Source: Aeromonas salmonicida subsp. salmonicida (lineage in GTDB: Bacteria > Pseudomonadota > Gammaproteobacteria > Enterobacterales > Aeromonadaceae). Taken from it: DNA of 64,000 nucleotides. The notes under the pieces were generated by a model. That model did not search any database and was not told the origin of the DNA. It worked only from the letters and a program-made list of their open reading frames with translations. Shown here in pieces: positions 8,038 to 17,709 of the stretch (within the stretch, counting starts at the first letter, position 1; every line of letters starts with the position of its first letter). Made by a program: the position numbers and the translations under genes. Where the stretch lies: assembly GCF_001643305.1 (NCBI RefSeq), contig NZ_LSGW01000083.1, positions 1 to 64,000 on the forward strand, read 5' to 3'.

Positions 8038-8706
8038 ATGGACAGCAAACCAAAGCGGCGAACGCGGGAGCGGATCCTGGCCACCGCCCTCACCCAGTTC
8101 AACCTGCTGGGTGAGCCGACCGTCACCACCTCCGCCATCGCGGCCGAGCTGGAGATGAGTCCGGGCAATCTCTATTACCACTTTCACAATAAGGAAGAGA
8201 TAGTCAACGCCCTGTTCGGTGAATTCGAACAGGAGATGGCTCATCTGCTCGACACCGTCACCCCTCCGCTGGATGAAACAGAAGATATCTGGTTCTTCTT
8301 GCACCTGATGTTCGAACTCATCTGGAAATATCGCTTCTTCTACTACGACATCAGCACCCTGATGAGCGGCAATCACAAGGTGGAGCTGCGCTTCTCTGCT
8401 CTGCTTCGGCGCAAGGAACAGACCGCTGCCGCCATTTGTCACAGCCTGTCCGGCAGTGGCTTGCTGCAGGGCAGCGACGCCCAGATTGCTGCCCTGGCGG
8501 CCAATATCGCGCTGGTGGGCACCTTCTGGATCTCCTATCAGCGCGCACTGCACCCGCGGGCCGATGCCGACATCGCCCTCGGGGTGTTTCAGGTAATGCA
8601 GCTGGTGGCCCCCCGTCTTCGGCCCAATGCCCGTGCCCATCTGGATGCCATCGCCATGCATTACTGCCCGTCCCTTGCGACGAGGGCACCCAATTCCGAT
8701 TTTTAA
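8038..8706 (+). CDS. TetR/AcrR-family transcriptional regulator
   Basis: A 222-aa protein, ATG 8038 overlapping the ribosome site GGAG in the end of the lipase gene. The N-terminal TetR helix-turn-helix is clear: RERILATALTQFNLLG, TSAIAAELEMSPGNLYYHFHNKEE. The C-terminal ligand domain (about residues 80-210) is aromatic-rich (YRFFYYDISTL) and fits a hydrophobic ligand such as acyl-CoA. It probably controls this lipid/granule cluster; the target is not visible. Confidence 0.9.
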   Translation: MDSKPKRRTRERILATALTQFNLLGEPTVTTSAIAAELEMSPGNLYYHFHNKEEIVNALFGEFEQEMAHLLDTVTPPLDETEDIWFFLHLMFELIWKYRFFYYDISTLMSGNHKVELRFSALLRRKEQTAAAICHSLSGSGLLQGSDAQIAALAANIALVGTFWISYQRALHPRADADIALGVFQVMQLVAPRLRPNARAHLDAIAMHYCPSLATRAPNSDF

Positions 8707-8719
8707 CAGGGAGCACAAC

Positions 8720-9520
8720 ATGACCATTTCACAGCAAAAATTGTCCGAGTTCACCCCGTTCCCCTGGCCGGACGCGGCCTATGACTACGCGGGGGCGGGC
8801 CTCAAGCAACATTGGGCTCGCCTGCATCAGGGGGATGCAGAACCCTGGCCTCAAGACGCTCAGGTGCAAGCGGCCTGGCGTGCCTACCATGCCGGTGACT
8901 TCGGTCAGGCGGTGGCATTGGGGAATGCGGCGGGGGACGCGGGCCTCAACGTGGTGAACAAGGCGCTGGTGATCCACGCCAGCTACCTGCTGGATGACAA
9001 ATACGCCAAGCGGGCGGCATTCGAGCTGGCCGCCAGCAACGCCGAACAGTTGCAAAAGCGTCAGCCCGACAATGCCAACGGCTGGTATTTCCACGCCCTG
9101 GCGCTGGGTCGCTATAGCCAGGTGATCTCGGTCTCCAAGGCTCTGTCACAAGGGATAGGTGACAAGATAAAAACCAGTCTGGAAAAAGCACTGACACTGG
9201 TCCCCGAGCATGCCGAGGCCCACATCGCCTTCGGTGCCTGGCATGCGGAGATCATCGACAAGCTGGGCGCCATGATCGGCGGGATCACCTATGGTGCCAA
9301 AAAAGACGAAGCTGAGCGTCACTTCAAGGCTGCGTTGGCCATAGTGCCCCACTCCGCCATCGCCCGCATGGAATACGCCAATGCCATGGTGATGATGCAT
9401 GGCAAGAGCAAGATGGCGGCGGCTGAAGCACTCTATGCCGAGGCTGCCGAGTGTGAGCCCATGGATGCCATGGAGCGGCTCGATGTGGAAGCAGCCCGTG
9501 AGGAGCTGGAGGACGAATAA
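8720..9520 (+). CDS. TPR-like cytoplasmic protein of unknown function
   Basis: A 266-aa protein with ATG 8720 behind CAGGGAG. The middle and end have repeat-type alpha-helical segments (WRAYHAGDFGQAVALGNAAG; KALTLVPEHAEAHIAFGAWHAE; HFKAALAIVPHSAIARMEYANAM) like tetratricopeptide repeats. No signal peptide or catalytic motif. It is the last gene of the phasin-patatin-TetR run and ends before a strong terminator. A scaffold role in granule or lipid metabolism is a guess from position. Confidence 0.8.
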   Translation: MTISQQKLSEFTPFPWPDAAYDYAGAGLKQHWARLHQGDAEPWPQDAQVQAAWRAYHAGDFGQAVALGNAAGDAGLNVVNKALVIHASYLLDDKYAKRAAFELAASNAEQLQKRQPDNANGWYFHALALGRYSQVISVSKALSQGIGDKIKTSLEKALTLVPEHAEAHIAFGAWHAEIIDKLGAMIGGITYGAKKDEAERHFKAALAIVPHSAIARMEYANAMVMMHGKSKMAAAEALYAEAAECEPMDAMERLDVEAAREELEDE

Positions 9521-9538
9521 CGCCGCCTTGTGGCCATG

Positions 9539-9568
9539 AAAGAGGCCAACCCTTGGGTTGGCCTCTTT
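9539..9568. terminator. Strong bidirectional terminator
   Basis: A 14-bp perfect stem AAAGAGGCCAACCC with its complement around TT, flanked by A- and T-rich ends, between the convergent TPR-like gene and the WS/DGAT gene. Confidence 0.85.
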
Positions 9569-9599
9569 GTTTTCCTGTAAGACAGCTTGCTCGGTACGC

Positions 9600-11030
9600 T
9601 TAGTCTCCTTGCAGCAGTTGCTCGAGTACCGCAGGGTCATAGACCAGATCCGGTTCCATCAGCACCAGCAACAGCAGTTGTTCAAACTCCACGGCAAAGC
9701 GGTCGACGATAAGGTCGGGATCCGGCACCCGCTTCTTGTCGGTGATGAGGCCAAGTTGCACCTTGTTGTCATAGGAGAGGATGGAGACACCGACACCTAT
9801 GTCACCCGCCTGGGGCACCCAGAACAGGGGCTGGCGCAGACGGGCACCGGCCAGATAAAGGGTCTGCTGGGGACCGGGCACATTGGTGATGACGGCGCTG
9901 GCCTTGGCCGAGAGAATATCGATGGTCTGCTGTTGCAAGGCCTTGGGGGCCATACCCATTACCTCCAGCAGGTTCAGCACCACGGCGGGTTGCAGGGAGG
10001 ACTTGAGCGCCTGCATCCGCTCTCGCACCGCATGCAGCCGTTGCAGCGGGTGTTCGATATCCAGAGGCAAGTCCAGGGCCACCAGCCCGAACCGGTTGCC
10101 AAGGGCACCGTTGTCGTCGGGGGCACGCATGTTGACCGGCACCAGGGCCCGTATTGCGACGCCATCGGCGTCATCCCCTTTCTCAATCAGATAGTGGCGA
10201 AGCGCTCCTGCAGTGGCGGCAATCAGCAGATCGTTGACCGAACAGCCGAGCACCCGTCCTACCGCCTTCACATCCGGTAGCGGTATCTGTTCAGACCAGG
10301 CCACCCGCTTGGTGCTGCCGGTCTCCCCTTTCAGTCGGGTCTTTGCATCGTCTGATAGGGTGGCGATGGTGTAGAGCTCGGCGGTCACATCCCGGCTTAT
10401 CTTGAGGTAGTCCATCGCCTTGGTGGGATGGGTCAGTACTTCGACATACTTGAACCAGAGGGTGCCGGTCAGCTTGAGACCGGCTCGCAGCAGGCGACTG
10501 CCCTGATGAGCGTCGTGGTCGTCATCATGGTCGCTGGCCAGGGGCTCGGGCTGTGGGCGCGGCGCGGACACCGGGCTCTCATCCATCATGGTGAGCAGAG
10601 CGCGCACCAGGGAGAATCCATCTCCCATGGCATGATGAAAGCGAACCACCAGCGCCTGACCACCGAGGGAGGTATCCACCAGGTGCATTTCCCACAGGGG
10701 GCGCTGATGGTTGAGCGGGGTGGAGGCAAAGTCGGCCACCAGCCGCTCCAGCTCGGCCTTGCCAGCCTTGCCCGGCAGGATCACCCGCTTGAGGTGCAAA
10801 TCGAGATCGAAATCGGGATCGTCACGCCAGTAGTACTCACCCCCCTCCTGGCTGGCCTTTTGGTGAAATCTGGGCTGTACCCGTATGGTGTACTCGAGAC
10901 TGGTACGCAACTGGGCCTCGTCGAGCTGACCGTCAAACATCAGCACACCGACGATTTGCATCAAATTGTTGGGTCTGTCCATCCGCAGCCAGGCGGTATC
11001 GACACAGGAGATAAGTTCACACGGTGACAT
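9600..11030 (-). CDS. Wax ester synthase / diacylglycerol acyltransferase (WS/DGAT)
   Basis: A 476-aa protein of usual WS/DGAT length. It holds the catalytic motif HHAMGDG (HHxxxDG) near residue 140, PLWEMH just before it, VNDLLIAATAGALRHYL and the C-terminal ITNVPGPQQTLYLAGA block. The family esterifies fatty alcohol or diacylglycerol with acyl-CoA, making wax esters or triacylglycerol at the cytoplasmic membrane face. With the acyl-CoA reductase at 3964-5934, an acyl-CoA to wax ester path is complete in this region. ATG 11030 follows GGAAAAACC. Confidence 0.9.
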   Translation of the reverse strand: MSPCELISCVDTAWLRMDRPNNLMQIVGVLMFDGQLDEAQLRTSLEYTIRVQPRFHQKASQEGGEYYWRDDPDFDLDLHLKRVILPGKAGKAELERLVADFASTPLNHQRPLWEMHLVDTSLGGQALVVRFHHAMGDGFSLVRALLTMMDESPVSAPRPQPEPLASDHDDDHDAHQGSRLLRAGLKLTGTLWFKYVEVLTHPTKAMDYLKISRDVTAELYTIATLSDDAKTRLKGETGSTKRVAWSEQIPLPDVKAVGRVLGCSVNDLLIAATAGALRHYLIEKGDDADGVAIRALVPVNMRAPDDNGALGNRFGLVALDLPLDIEHPLQRLHAVRERMQALKSSLQPAVVLNLLEVMGMAPKALQQQTIDILSAKASAVITNVPGPQQTLYLAGARLRQPLFWVPQAGDIGVGVSILSYDNKVQLGLITDKKRVPDPDLIVDRFAVEFEQLLLLVLMEPDLVYDPAVLEQLLQGD

Positions 11031-11333
11031 GGTTTTTCCCTACCGTTTCGCTTATTTGTCCGCCATCTTCCCATGAAGACTGCAATATCGATGGCGAACA
11101 AACAGGAGTCGTATATGTTGGTGCCAATACGCTTCGATTAATTATTTCTGCTTGGGCAGAATGAAACGTGGCGACGTGAACATGGCATCGTAAAAAAATA
11201 ATTTATCCGCTCGTCTTGCCTCCGGTTTATTTGTTATTCGGAGGTCGTCGCATCGTTCAGTTAATATACAGATGTGCTGTCTGGCATCTATTTTCGGCGA
11301 CAGACAGAGCGAGTGTTGATGTTCCTGTGCGGC
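11031..11333. other. Intergenic region without recognised gene
   Basis: AT-rich 303 bp between the divergent start of the WS/DGAT gene and the end of the PHA-region gene. It holds one stem, CCTCCG/CGGAGG at about 11219-11246. I see no gene; it presumably carries the WS/DGAT promoter. Confidence 0.6.
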
Positions 11334-11666
11334 TTATCCCTGACTGGGACAAGGCAGGCGGTTATCGACATATTCGAGGATCTCCTGCTCCAGCACACTG
11401 CGCACCGGCAGCAGCATCAGGCCGAGACGTACCTCCAGTTGCAGGTTTGTGTCGGTCAGGCAGAGAAAGCCATTGACCCCGGCACCGCGAAACAGCAACC
11501 GGGTCTCTTCCTCATCTTCCCATTCACAGTCGAGTTGGTACTCCTCGCTCATGTCTTGTGCAATGGCTTCGGCGGCGAGGCGCACACCGGCCAGCCCCAG
11601 GGGGTGCTGGCGATTGACCTGGATGGTCGACAGGCTGCTGCCGACAAGGGGATCGTATAGGAACAT
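11334..11666 (-). CDS. Polyhydroxyalkanoic acid system (PHA_gran_rgn-like) protein
   Basis: A 110-aa protein resembling the PHA_gran_rgn family (about 90 aa): LGLAGVRLAAEAIAQDMSEEYQLDCEWEDEE followed by LLFRGAGVNGFLCLTDTNLQLEVRLGLMLLPVRSVLEQEI. Members lie near PHA synthase/phasin genes and have no proven activity. Here the phasin is 5 kb away and no phaC is in the window. ATG 11666 has a weak GAGAG site. Confidence 0.72.
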   Translation of the reverse strand: MFLYDPLVGSSLSTIQVNRQHPLGLAGVRLAAEAIAQDMSEEYQLDCEWEDEEETRLLFRGAGVNGFLCLTDTNLQLEVRLGLMLLPVRSVLEQEILEYVDNRLPCPSQG

Positions 11667-11940
11667 GCTAACTCTCTGAGCGATGACAACATTTATTGAT
11701 ATTAAACATATGAATCAAACAAGTGAAAGCCATTTGCAACATAATTGGGACTCACTTAACAAAGCCGCTTGAGCAAGGGCACCACGCATTTATCCCCTGC
11801 CCGCCCGCGAGTTACACTCAAGGAGAAGGATGTATCGGCGCGGTAGTGCACGCTACTATCCGCCTCACTATCCACTTATCATGTTCCCTGTTTTTATCGG
11901 TTCGCCAAGCCATTCGTTGCAGGTCACCAGAGAGCTGAAT

Positions 11941-12684
11941 ATGACCCAAGAGACACGCCTATCCGATGATCCGCAGTCCGAAGACGAGAGCACACTGGGG
12001 CGGCTCTATCGTCAGCTCAATCGGGTCGCCTCCCTGCGCGAGCAGATGCGTAACCATCCGGAAGATCAGCAAGACAGAGACAGATTGCGTCAATGGCAGG
12101 CAGATCGCTTGGGCCGTACCCACAGGGATCTGCTGGAGAGCGAGCGCTACGGCCCGGCCGCCGAATTTTTCCTGACGGATCTCTATGGCCCCGGGGATTG
12201 TGCCCGGCGCGATGCGGACGTGATGCGGGTCATGCCGACCGCCGAGCGATTGCTGCCGGAATCGGGCCTCAAGGTGCTGGCCCAGGCGATTGAGCTTGAC
12301 GCCCTCTCCGAGGAGCTCGACTACCTGATGGTGGTGGCGCTGCGTCGCAGTGGCGCCATAGGCCGGTTGACGGCAGCGGCGTATGCCCTCGCCTATCGGG
12401 AGGTGGGTGAACCCGAGCGACGCGCCCATCAGATAACCCTGGTCACAGAGCTGGGAATGACGCTTGACAGGTTGGCCCGCAAGCCTTTCCTTGGCACAAC
12501 CCTCAAACTTGTCTCTGGGCCGGCGCATCTGGCGGGGCTTGGCGAGCTTTTCTCTTTTGTCGAGCGGGGCTATCGGGTCTGCCATCAGATGGGGCGGGCC
12601 AACGAGTTTTTGGAAACCATCGCCAGCCGGGAAACAGCCATCATGACGGCGCTGTTTGACGGGGATGCCAGCGTGCTGGCCTGA
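11941..12684 (+). CDS. Conserved protein of unknown function (FFLTDLYGP family)
   Basis: A 247-aa alpha-helical protein. The block RYGPAAEFFLTDLYGPGDCARRDADVMRVMP matches a conserved bacterial hypothetical family with the motif FFLxDLYG, to which I can give no function. No signal peptide or membrane span. The start at ATG 11941 is chosen because residues upstream look non-conserved; ATG 11830, behind a better ribosome site (AAGGAGAAGG), would add 37 residues. Convergent with prpD. Confidence 0.75.
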   Translation: MTQETRLSDDPQSEDESTLGRLYRQLNRVASLREQMRNHPEDQQDRDRLRQWQADRLGRTHRDLLESERYGPAAEFFLTDLYGPGDCARRDADVMRVMPTAERLLPESGLKVLAQAIELDALSEELDYLMVVALRRSGAIGRLTAAAYALAYREVGEPERRAHQITLVTELGMTLDRLARKPFLGTTLKLVSGPAHLAGLGELFSFVERGYRVCHQMGRANEFLETIASRETAIMTALFDGDASVLA

Positions 12685-12712
12685 CTGGCGGCGTGTGACG
12701 CTCCAATAAGAA

Positions 12713-12731
12713 GCGGGCCCCTGCGGCCCGC
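12713..12731. terminator. Bidirectional hairpin before prpD end
   Basis: Stem GCGGGCC/GGCCCGC with a 5-nt loop between two convergent genes; the T-tract is poor. Confidence 0.5.
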
Positions 12732-12759
12732 GTCTATTTCTGGTGGGGAAACCTGCGGA

Positions 12760-14205
12760 TCAAATCACCAGCAGATCCATAAAGGCGTGGACTGGTGTGC
12801 TGGCCAGCTGCTTGCCATCCTGGCAGAGGGCGAGAATATCGTGCACCCGTTTGGCCGGGAAGCGTGTCGCCAGATTGTGCTGGAATTTTTCCACCAGCAG
12901 GGGGATCCCCTCCTCACGCCGGCGACGATGGCCAACCGGATATTCCACCTCGACCTTGGCGCTGTGGCTGCCATCCTTGAAGAAGACTTGGATGGCATTG
13001 GCGATGGAGCGTTTGTCTGCCTCCAGATATTCGCGGCTGTAGCGCTTGTCTTCCTGTACCACCATCTTGGCGCGCAGGGCATCGATACGGGGATCGGCGG
13101 CCACGTCATCTTCATAGTCCTCGGCTATCAGGCGCCCGAAGATGAGCGGCACGGCCACCATGTATTGCAGGCAGTGATCCCGATCCGCCGGGTTGTTGAG
13201 TGCCCCCACCTTGCTGATGATGCGAATGGCCGATTCATGGGTGGTGAGCTCGATGCGGTCGATCTCGTCGAGCCGCCCCTTCACCTCCTCATGCAACTTC
13301 ATGGCGCACTCGACGGCTGTCTGGGCATGGAACTCGGCCGGATAGGCGATCTTGAACAACACGTTCTCCATCACATAGCTGCCATAGCCCTGATGCAGGG
13401 CGAACTGATTGCCCTTGAACAGCACATCGTAGAAGCCCCACTTGGGTGCGCTCAGTACGCCGGGATAGCCCATCTCGCCGCTCATGGTGATGAGCGCCAG
13501 ACGCACGGCGCGTGATGTCGCATCCCCGGCCGCCCAGCTCTTGCGTGACCCCGCGTTGGGGGCGTGGCGATAGGTGCGCAGGCTCTGGCCATCGACCCAG
13601 GCCTGGGAGATGGCATCGATCACCTGATCGCGATTGCCCCCCAGCATATGGGTCACCACGGCGGTACTGGCGACCTTCACCAGCACAACGTGATCGAGCC
13701 CGACCCGGTTGAAGGAGTTCTCCAGCGCCAGCACGCCCTGGATCTCGTGAGCCTTGACCATGGCGGTCAGTACATCGGCCATGGTGAGCGGCGCCTTGCC
13801 CTCGGCGACGCGAGTGCGGGACAGCCAGTCAGCGGTAGCCAGAATACCCCCCAGGTTGTCGGAAGGATGGCCCCACTCGGCGGCCAGCCAGGTGTCGTTG
13901 TAATCGAGCCAGCGAATGATGGCGCCTATGTCCCAGGCCGCCTTGACCGGATCGAGACAGAGCTGGGTGCCGGGTACCCGGGCACCGTGAGGTACCAGAG
14001 TGCCGGGGACTATGGGCCCCAGATGCTTGGTGCACTCGGGAAAGCGCAAGGCCAGCAGGCCGCAGCCCAGGGTATCCATCAGGCAGTAGCGGGCCGTATC
14101 GAGCGCCGCCTGGCTGGTAATGGGGTGGTTGCAGACATAATCGGCAATATCGACCAGCACCTGATCGGGAGAAGGTCTGTGGTTGACGTCGACGTTGGCG
14201 GACAT
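12760..14205 (-). CDS. prpD: 2-methylcitrate dehydratase PrpD
   Basis: A 481-aa MmgE/PrpD-family protein, the usual length. Recognisable blocks include [19 protein letters not shown] near residue 95, [26 protein letters not shown] and [10 protein letters not shown]-like [11 protein letters not shown]. It dehydrates 2-methylcitrate to 2-methylaconitate in propionate breakdown. ATG 14205 has the ribosome site AAGGAA 7 nt upstream. Because of a single-base deletion in prpC, the prpC frame runs straight into this one (see prpC). Confidence 0.93.
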   Translation of the reverse strand: MSANVDVNHRPSPDQVLVDIADYVCNHPITSQAALDTARYCLMDTLGCGLLALRFPECTKHLGPIVPGTLVPHGARVPGTQLCLDPVKAAWDIGAIIRWLDYNDTWLAAEWGHPSDNLGGILATADWLSRTRVAEGKAPLTMADVLTAMVKAHEIQGVLALENSFNRVGLDHVVLVKVASTAVVTHMLGGNRDQVIDAISQAWVDGQSLRTYRHAPNAGSRKSWAAGDATSRAVRLALITMSGEMGYPGVLSAPKWGFYDVLFKGNQFALHQGYGSYVMENVLFKIAYPAEFHAQTAVECAMKLHEEVKGRLDEIDRIELTTHESAIRIISKVGALNNPADRDHCLQYMVAVPLIFGRLIAEDYEDDVAADPRIDALRAKMVVQEDKRYSREYLEADKRSIANAIQVFFKDGSHSAKVEVEYPVGHRRRREEGIPLLVEKFQHNLATRFPAKRVHDILALCQDGKQLASTPVHAFMDLLVI

Positions 14206-14215
14206 CGTGATTTCC

Positions 14216-15342
14216 TTATCGTTGTTGCAAAGAGACGAAATGACGGGGGCCGGGCCGACGTAATCGGCGCTCGGGCGAATGATCCTGTTGTGTTCCCGCT
14301 GCTCCATCACGTGGGCACACCAGCCGGTGACCCGTGAGCAGACAAAGATAGGCGTGAACAGCTTGGTCGGGATCCCCATGTAGTGGTAAGCGCTGGCGTG
14401 GAAGAAATCGGCATTGGGGAACAAGGCTTTCTCCTCCCACATCACCTTCTCCGCCTCGCAGGAAACGCGATAAAGACGTAAGTCTCCCACCGCCTCGGCC
14501 AACCGGGCCGACCACTCCTTGATGATAACGTTGCGGGGATCCGAGGTGCGATAGACGGCGTGGCCAAAGCCCATGATCTTCTCCTTGGCGATGAGTTTCG
14601 CCTGCAGCTCGCGCCGGGCTTGGGCCTCATCCTGCCAGGGCTCGATCATTGCCATGGCGGCCTCGTTGGCACCACCGTGCAGCGGCCCGCGCAGGGTACC
14701 GATGGCGGCGGTAATGCAGGAGAACATATCAGAAAGCGTGGAGGCACAGACCCGGGCTGCGAAGGTGGAGGCGTTGAACTCATGCTCCGCATAGAGAATG
14801 AGGGAGACATGCATGACGCGGCGCGCCAGCTCGCTCGGGGCTTTCTGGTGCAGCAGGGCCAGGAAGTGACCACCGATGCACTCTTCGTCGGTGTCGAGCG
14901 CAATGCGCAGCCCTTCGTGGCTGAACTTGTACCAGTAGATCAGTATGCCAGGGAAGGCCGCCAGCAGGCGATCGGCCACTTCATGCTCGTGCTCGAAGCC
15001 ATCTTCCGGCTCCAGATCGCCGAGCATGGAACAACCGGTACGCAACACATCCATGGGATGGGCAGTGGCAGGGATGCGCTCAAGCACCTCCAGCAGGGCG
15101 GTGGGCAAAGTGCGCAGGCGGCGCAGCTCGCGCTTGTAGTCCACCAGTTGTTGTTCACTGGGCAAGGCTCCCTTGAGCAGCAGATAGGCGACCTCTTCAA
15201 ACTGGGCGCCCTCTGCCAGCTCCTTGATGTCATAGCCGCGATAGGTGAGCCCGGTACCGCTCTTGCCCACGGTGCAAATGCTGGTTTCCCCCGCGCTCTG
15301 ACCCCGCAGGCCAGCGCCGCCCAATGGCTTCTGTTGTCCCAT
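14216..15342 (-). CDS. prpC: 2-methylcitrate synthase PrpC, 3' end frameshifted into PrpD
   Basis: A citrate-synthase-family protein starting [20 protein letters not shown], with [12 protein letters not shown] and [16 protein letters not shown] as active-site blocks. It condenses propionyl-CoA with oxaloacetate. The natural C terminus ...[11 protein letters not shown] followed by TAA at 14216-14218 lies in another frame: one C appears missing in the C-run near 14245-14249 of the reading strand. The existing frame instead changes after YVGPAP and continues without stop through [12 protein letters not shown] into prpD, giving a predicted 860-aa PrpC-PrpD fusion. Without the deletion PrpC would be 375 aa, the family norm. 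Possibly a sequencing error. Confidence 0.85.
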
Positions 15343-15353
15343 AACCTTGCCTC

Positions 15354-16241
15354 CTAATCCCTGGATGTGAACAGACGATCCAGTGTCTGCTCGTAATGGT
15401 GATAGCCGAGGAAGTCATACAGGGCTTCCCGGGTCTGCATTGTGTCCACGACGGCTCTTTGGTGGCCATCCTGGCGAATGTGCTGATAGACGTTGAGCGC
15501 GGCCTGATTGGCGGCCCGGCTGGCACTCAGGGGATAGAGCACCATGTCGACCCCATGCTTGGCGAGCGCCTCTTTATCAAACAACTCGGTCTGGCCGAAC
15601 TCTGTCATGTTGGCGAGAATGGGCACCCCGGCCGCCTGCTTGAAGCGATCATATTGATCAAGCTCGGTCACCGCCTCGGCGAAGATCATGTCGGCCCCGG
15701 CGGCCACATAAGCGGCGGCGCGCTCCAGCGCAGAGCCAATCCCCTCCACTGCCAGTGCATCGGTGCGCGCCATGATGACGAAGTCATGATCCTCACGGGC
15801 ATCTACCGCCGCCTTGATGCGATCGCACATCTCATTGAGGGATACCACCGCCTTGTTGGGTCTGTGGCCGCAGCGTTTCTGGGCGACCTGATCTTCCATG
15901 TGTACAGCCCCCACCCCTGCCCGCTCGAACGCGCGAATGGTGCGGGCGATATTGAAGGCGCCGCCCCAGCCGGTGTCGATGTCGACCAGCAAGGGTACCC
16001 TGGTGGCTGCCGTGATCCGCTCTGCATCGATCAGCACATCATTGAGGGAGGTCATGCCGAGATCCGGCAGGCCATGGGAGGCATTAGCCACACCGGCACC
16101 GGAGAGATAGATAGCCGCAAAGCCGCTACGTTCGGCCATCAGGGCCATGTAGGCATTGATGGTGCCGACGATCTGCAGTGGCCGTTCGTTGGCAAGGGCG
16201 GTGCGAAAACGCAGGCCTGCCGAAGGGGTAAGGCTGGACAT
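15354..16241 (-). CDS. prpB: 2-methylisocitrate lyase PrpB
   Basis: A 295-aa isocitrate-lyase-family protein. It has the Mg-binding loops [12 protein letters not shown] and MEDQV, and the catalytic signature KRCGH. It splits 2-methylisocitrate into pyruvate and succinate, the last step of the methylcitrate cycle. The start at ATG 16241 lies 5 nt after AAAGGAG; the adjacent ATG 16244 is possible. First gene of prpBCD; no prpE, acnD or prpF is near. A LiuR-like palindrome lies 44 bp upstream. Confidence 0.93.
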   Translation of the reverse strand: MSSLTPSAGLRFRTALANERPLQIVGTINAYMALMAERSGFAAIYLSGAGVANASHGLPDLGMTSLNDVLIDAERITAATRVPLLVDIDTGWGGAFNIARTIRAFERAGVGAVHMEDQVAQKRCGHRPNKAVVSLNEMCDRIKAAVDAREDHDFVIMARTDALAVEGIGSALERAAAYVAAGADMIFAEAVTELDQYDRFKQAAGVPILANMTEFGQTELFDKEALAKHGVDMVLYPLSASRAANQAALNVYQHIRQDGHQRAVVDTMQTREALYDFLGYHHYEQTLDRLFTSRD

Positions 16242-16284
16242 CATGACTCCTTTCATTTGTCTGGTCTGACTATCTAATATCACG

Positions 16285-16300
16285 TTTACGTTAACGTCAA
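16285..16300. promoter_or_regulatory. LiuR-like operator upstream of prpB
   Basis: TTTACGTTAACGTCAA is one or two bases from the consensus TTTACGTTAACGTAAA I know for the MerR-family regulator LiuR of branched-chain amino acid and acyl-CoA catabolism in gammaproteobacteria. It lies between prpB and the divergent letA half gene. Confidence 0.55.
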
Positions 16301-16388
16301 TCATACTTTCGTGGCAGAACGGCGCCAGGCAAGACAGGGTGCGGGTTTTAGGGTAAATTTCACCAATTCCTTCAACAGGTTGAATCGT

Positions 16389-17021
16389 ATGTCGGATCCC
16401 AATCCCGTGATCGTCTGCCCGGCTTGCGACTTGCTGATCGAACGCAAGTTATTGCCAATGCGACGCCACGCTCACTGTCCTCGTTGCCATCAGCATCTGT
16501 ATGGACGCTACGCCTTTCGCCCTTCCCAGTTGATGGCCCTGACCATCACAGGTTTTCTGCTGCTGCCCTCCGCCTTCTTCGAACCGCTTATCTACCTGCG
16601 TCTGGCCGGGGTGAACTCGGATGCCAATTTGCTCAAGGGCATCCTGGTGCTGATGGTCGAACACGAATTCTGGGTGGCGGGACTGGTGCTCTGGTGCGCC
16701 GTGCTGGCACCTGTGGGCCTGCTGCTCGGGATCTTTTTGCTGTCCTGTGGTCTGGCCAAGCGTTGGCACATACTGGCCCCGACCCTGAAAGCGGTGGAGG
16801 TGTTTCGTCACTGGGCCATGCTGGAGGTCTACATCGTCAGCCTGCTGGTCGCGCTGTTCAAACTGATCGATATTGCCGATGTGCGCCTGGGGGGCGGCTT
16901 GTTGAGTCTGGGTATTCTGATGCTGCTCAACATGACACTGCTGACCCTGTTTGATCCTGCGCCTTACTGGGAGCGGGTGCCACTGGAGGAGCCGGAACAT
17001 GACCCAGACCAGCGCCCGTGA
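16389..17021 (+). CDS. LetA/PqiA-like membrane protein, N-terminal half
   Basis: A 210-aa protein with a zinc-ribbon pair (CPACDLL, CPRCHQH) in the first 45 residues and four hydrophobic segments (around 50-70, 100-125, 145-170, 175-195), the PqiA module. E. coli LetA (YebS) is one 427-aa protein with two such modules; here the second module is the next gene, overlapping by 23 bp. LetA works with the periplasmic MCE protein LetB in lipid transport between the membranes. The order letA-letB-rsmF equals that of E. coli yebS-yebT-yebU. Confidence 0.87.
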   Translation: MSDPNPVIVCPACDLLIERKLLPMRRHAHCPRCHQHLYGRYAFRPSQLMALTITGFLLLPSAFFEPLIYLRLAGVNSDANLLKGILVLMVEHEFWVAGLVLWCAVLAPVGLLLGIFLLSCGLAKRWHILAPTLKAVEVFRHWAMLEVYIVSLLVALFKLIDIADVRLGGGLLSLGILMLLNMTLLTLFDPAPYWERVPLEEPEHDPDQRP

Positions 17022-17607
17022 GCTGGGGCTCTGCCGCTGTCACAGCTGCGGTTTGCTGGTGCGCCATCAGGCCGGCGCAGTCTGCCCCCGCTGCCACAGC
17101 AAGTTGCAGTTGCGCATCCCCCATTCGCTGGCCTGGTCATGGGGCTTGCTGGCACTGGCCACCTTCATGTTGCTGCCCGCCAATCTGCTGCCCATCACCC
17201 ACTTCTATAACAAGGGATTATTGCAGTCCGATACCATCTTCAGCGGTATCATGATGCTCTATCGCAGCAAGATGTCGGGGATCGCCACCATAGTGCTGAC
17301 CGCCAGCATCATAGTGCCGGTGGGCAAAATTTTGGGGCTGGGCTGGATCTGCTGGCAGTTGCAGCGCACCAAGCCGGTACGGCGCAAGCGTCAGCTCATC
17401 ATGTATCGCATCATCGATTTTATCGGCCGCTGGTCCATGCTGGATTTGTTTGTCATCTCGCTGATGGTGGCGTTGGTTGATCGCGGCGTGCTGCTCAATG
17501 TGCGGGCGGGCCCCGGCGCCACGGCGTTTGCCTGCGTAGTGGTGCTGACCATGATGTCGGCCAGGATGCTGGATACCCGGCTGCTGTGGGACAAAGCGGC
17601 CCGCTGA
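16999..17607 (+). CDS. LetA/PqiA-like membrane protein, C-terminal half
   Basis: A 202-aa PqiA module: zinc ribbon CRCHSCG and CPRCHSK in residues 10-35, then membrane segments near 45-65, 95-120, 145-165 and 170-190. It contains the family block IDFIGRWSMLDLFVIS. ATG 16999 lies inside the end of the previous gene behind GGAGGAG, so the two halves are translationally coupled. Together they equal one LetA. Confidence 0.87.
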   Translation: MTQTSARELGLCRCHSCGLLVRHQAGAVCPRCHSKLQLRIPHSLAWSWGLLALATFMLLPANLLPITHFYNKGLLQSDTIFSGIMMLYRSKMSGIATIVLTASIIVPVGKILGLGWICWQLQRTKPVRRKRQLIMYRIIDFIGRWSMLDLFVISLMVALVDRGVLLNVRAGPGATAFACVVVLTMMSARMLDTRLLWDKAAR

Positions 17608-17709
17608 TACCCCTTGGATAATCTCCCTTTCTGTTTTTGGACAAGGTGACTTGTTGATGATTTGTTTGTATCTGAAGTGCTGTTCACATCAGCCAATTAA
17701 GGAGTCGGT

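Noticed and set aside
12760-15342. A genuine evolved PrpC-PrpD bifunctional enzyme
   Set aside because: The normal PrpC C terminus and stop, and the normal prpD ribosome site and start, are all still present, so a one-base deletion is the simpler reading.
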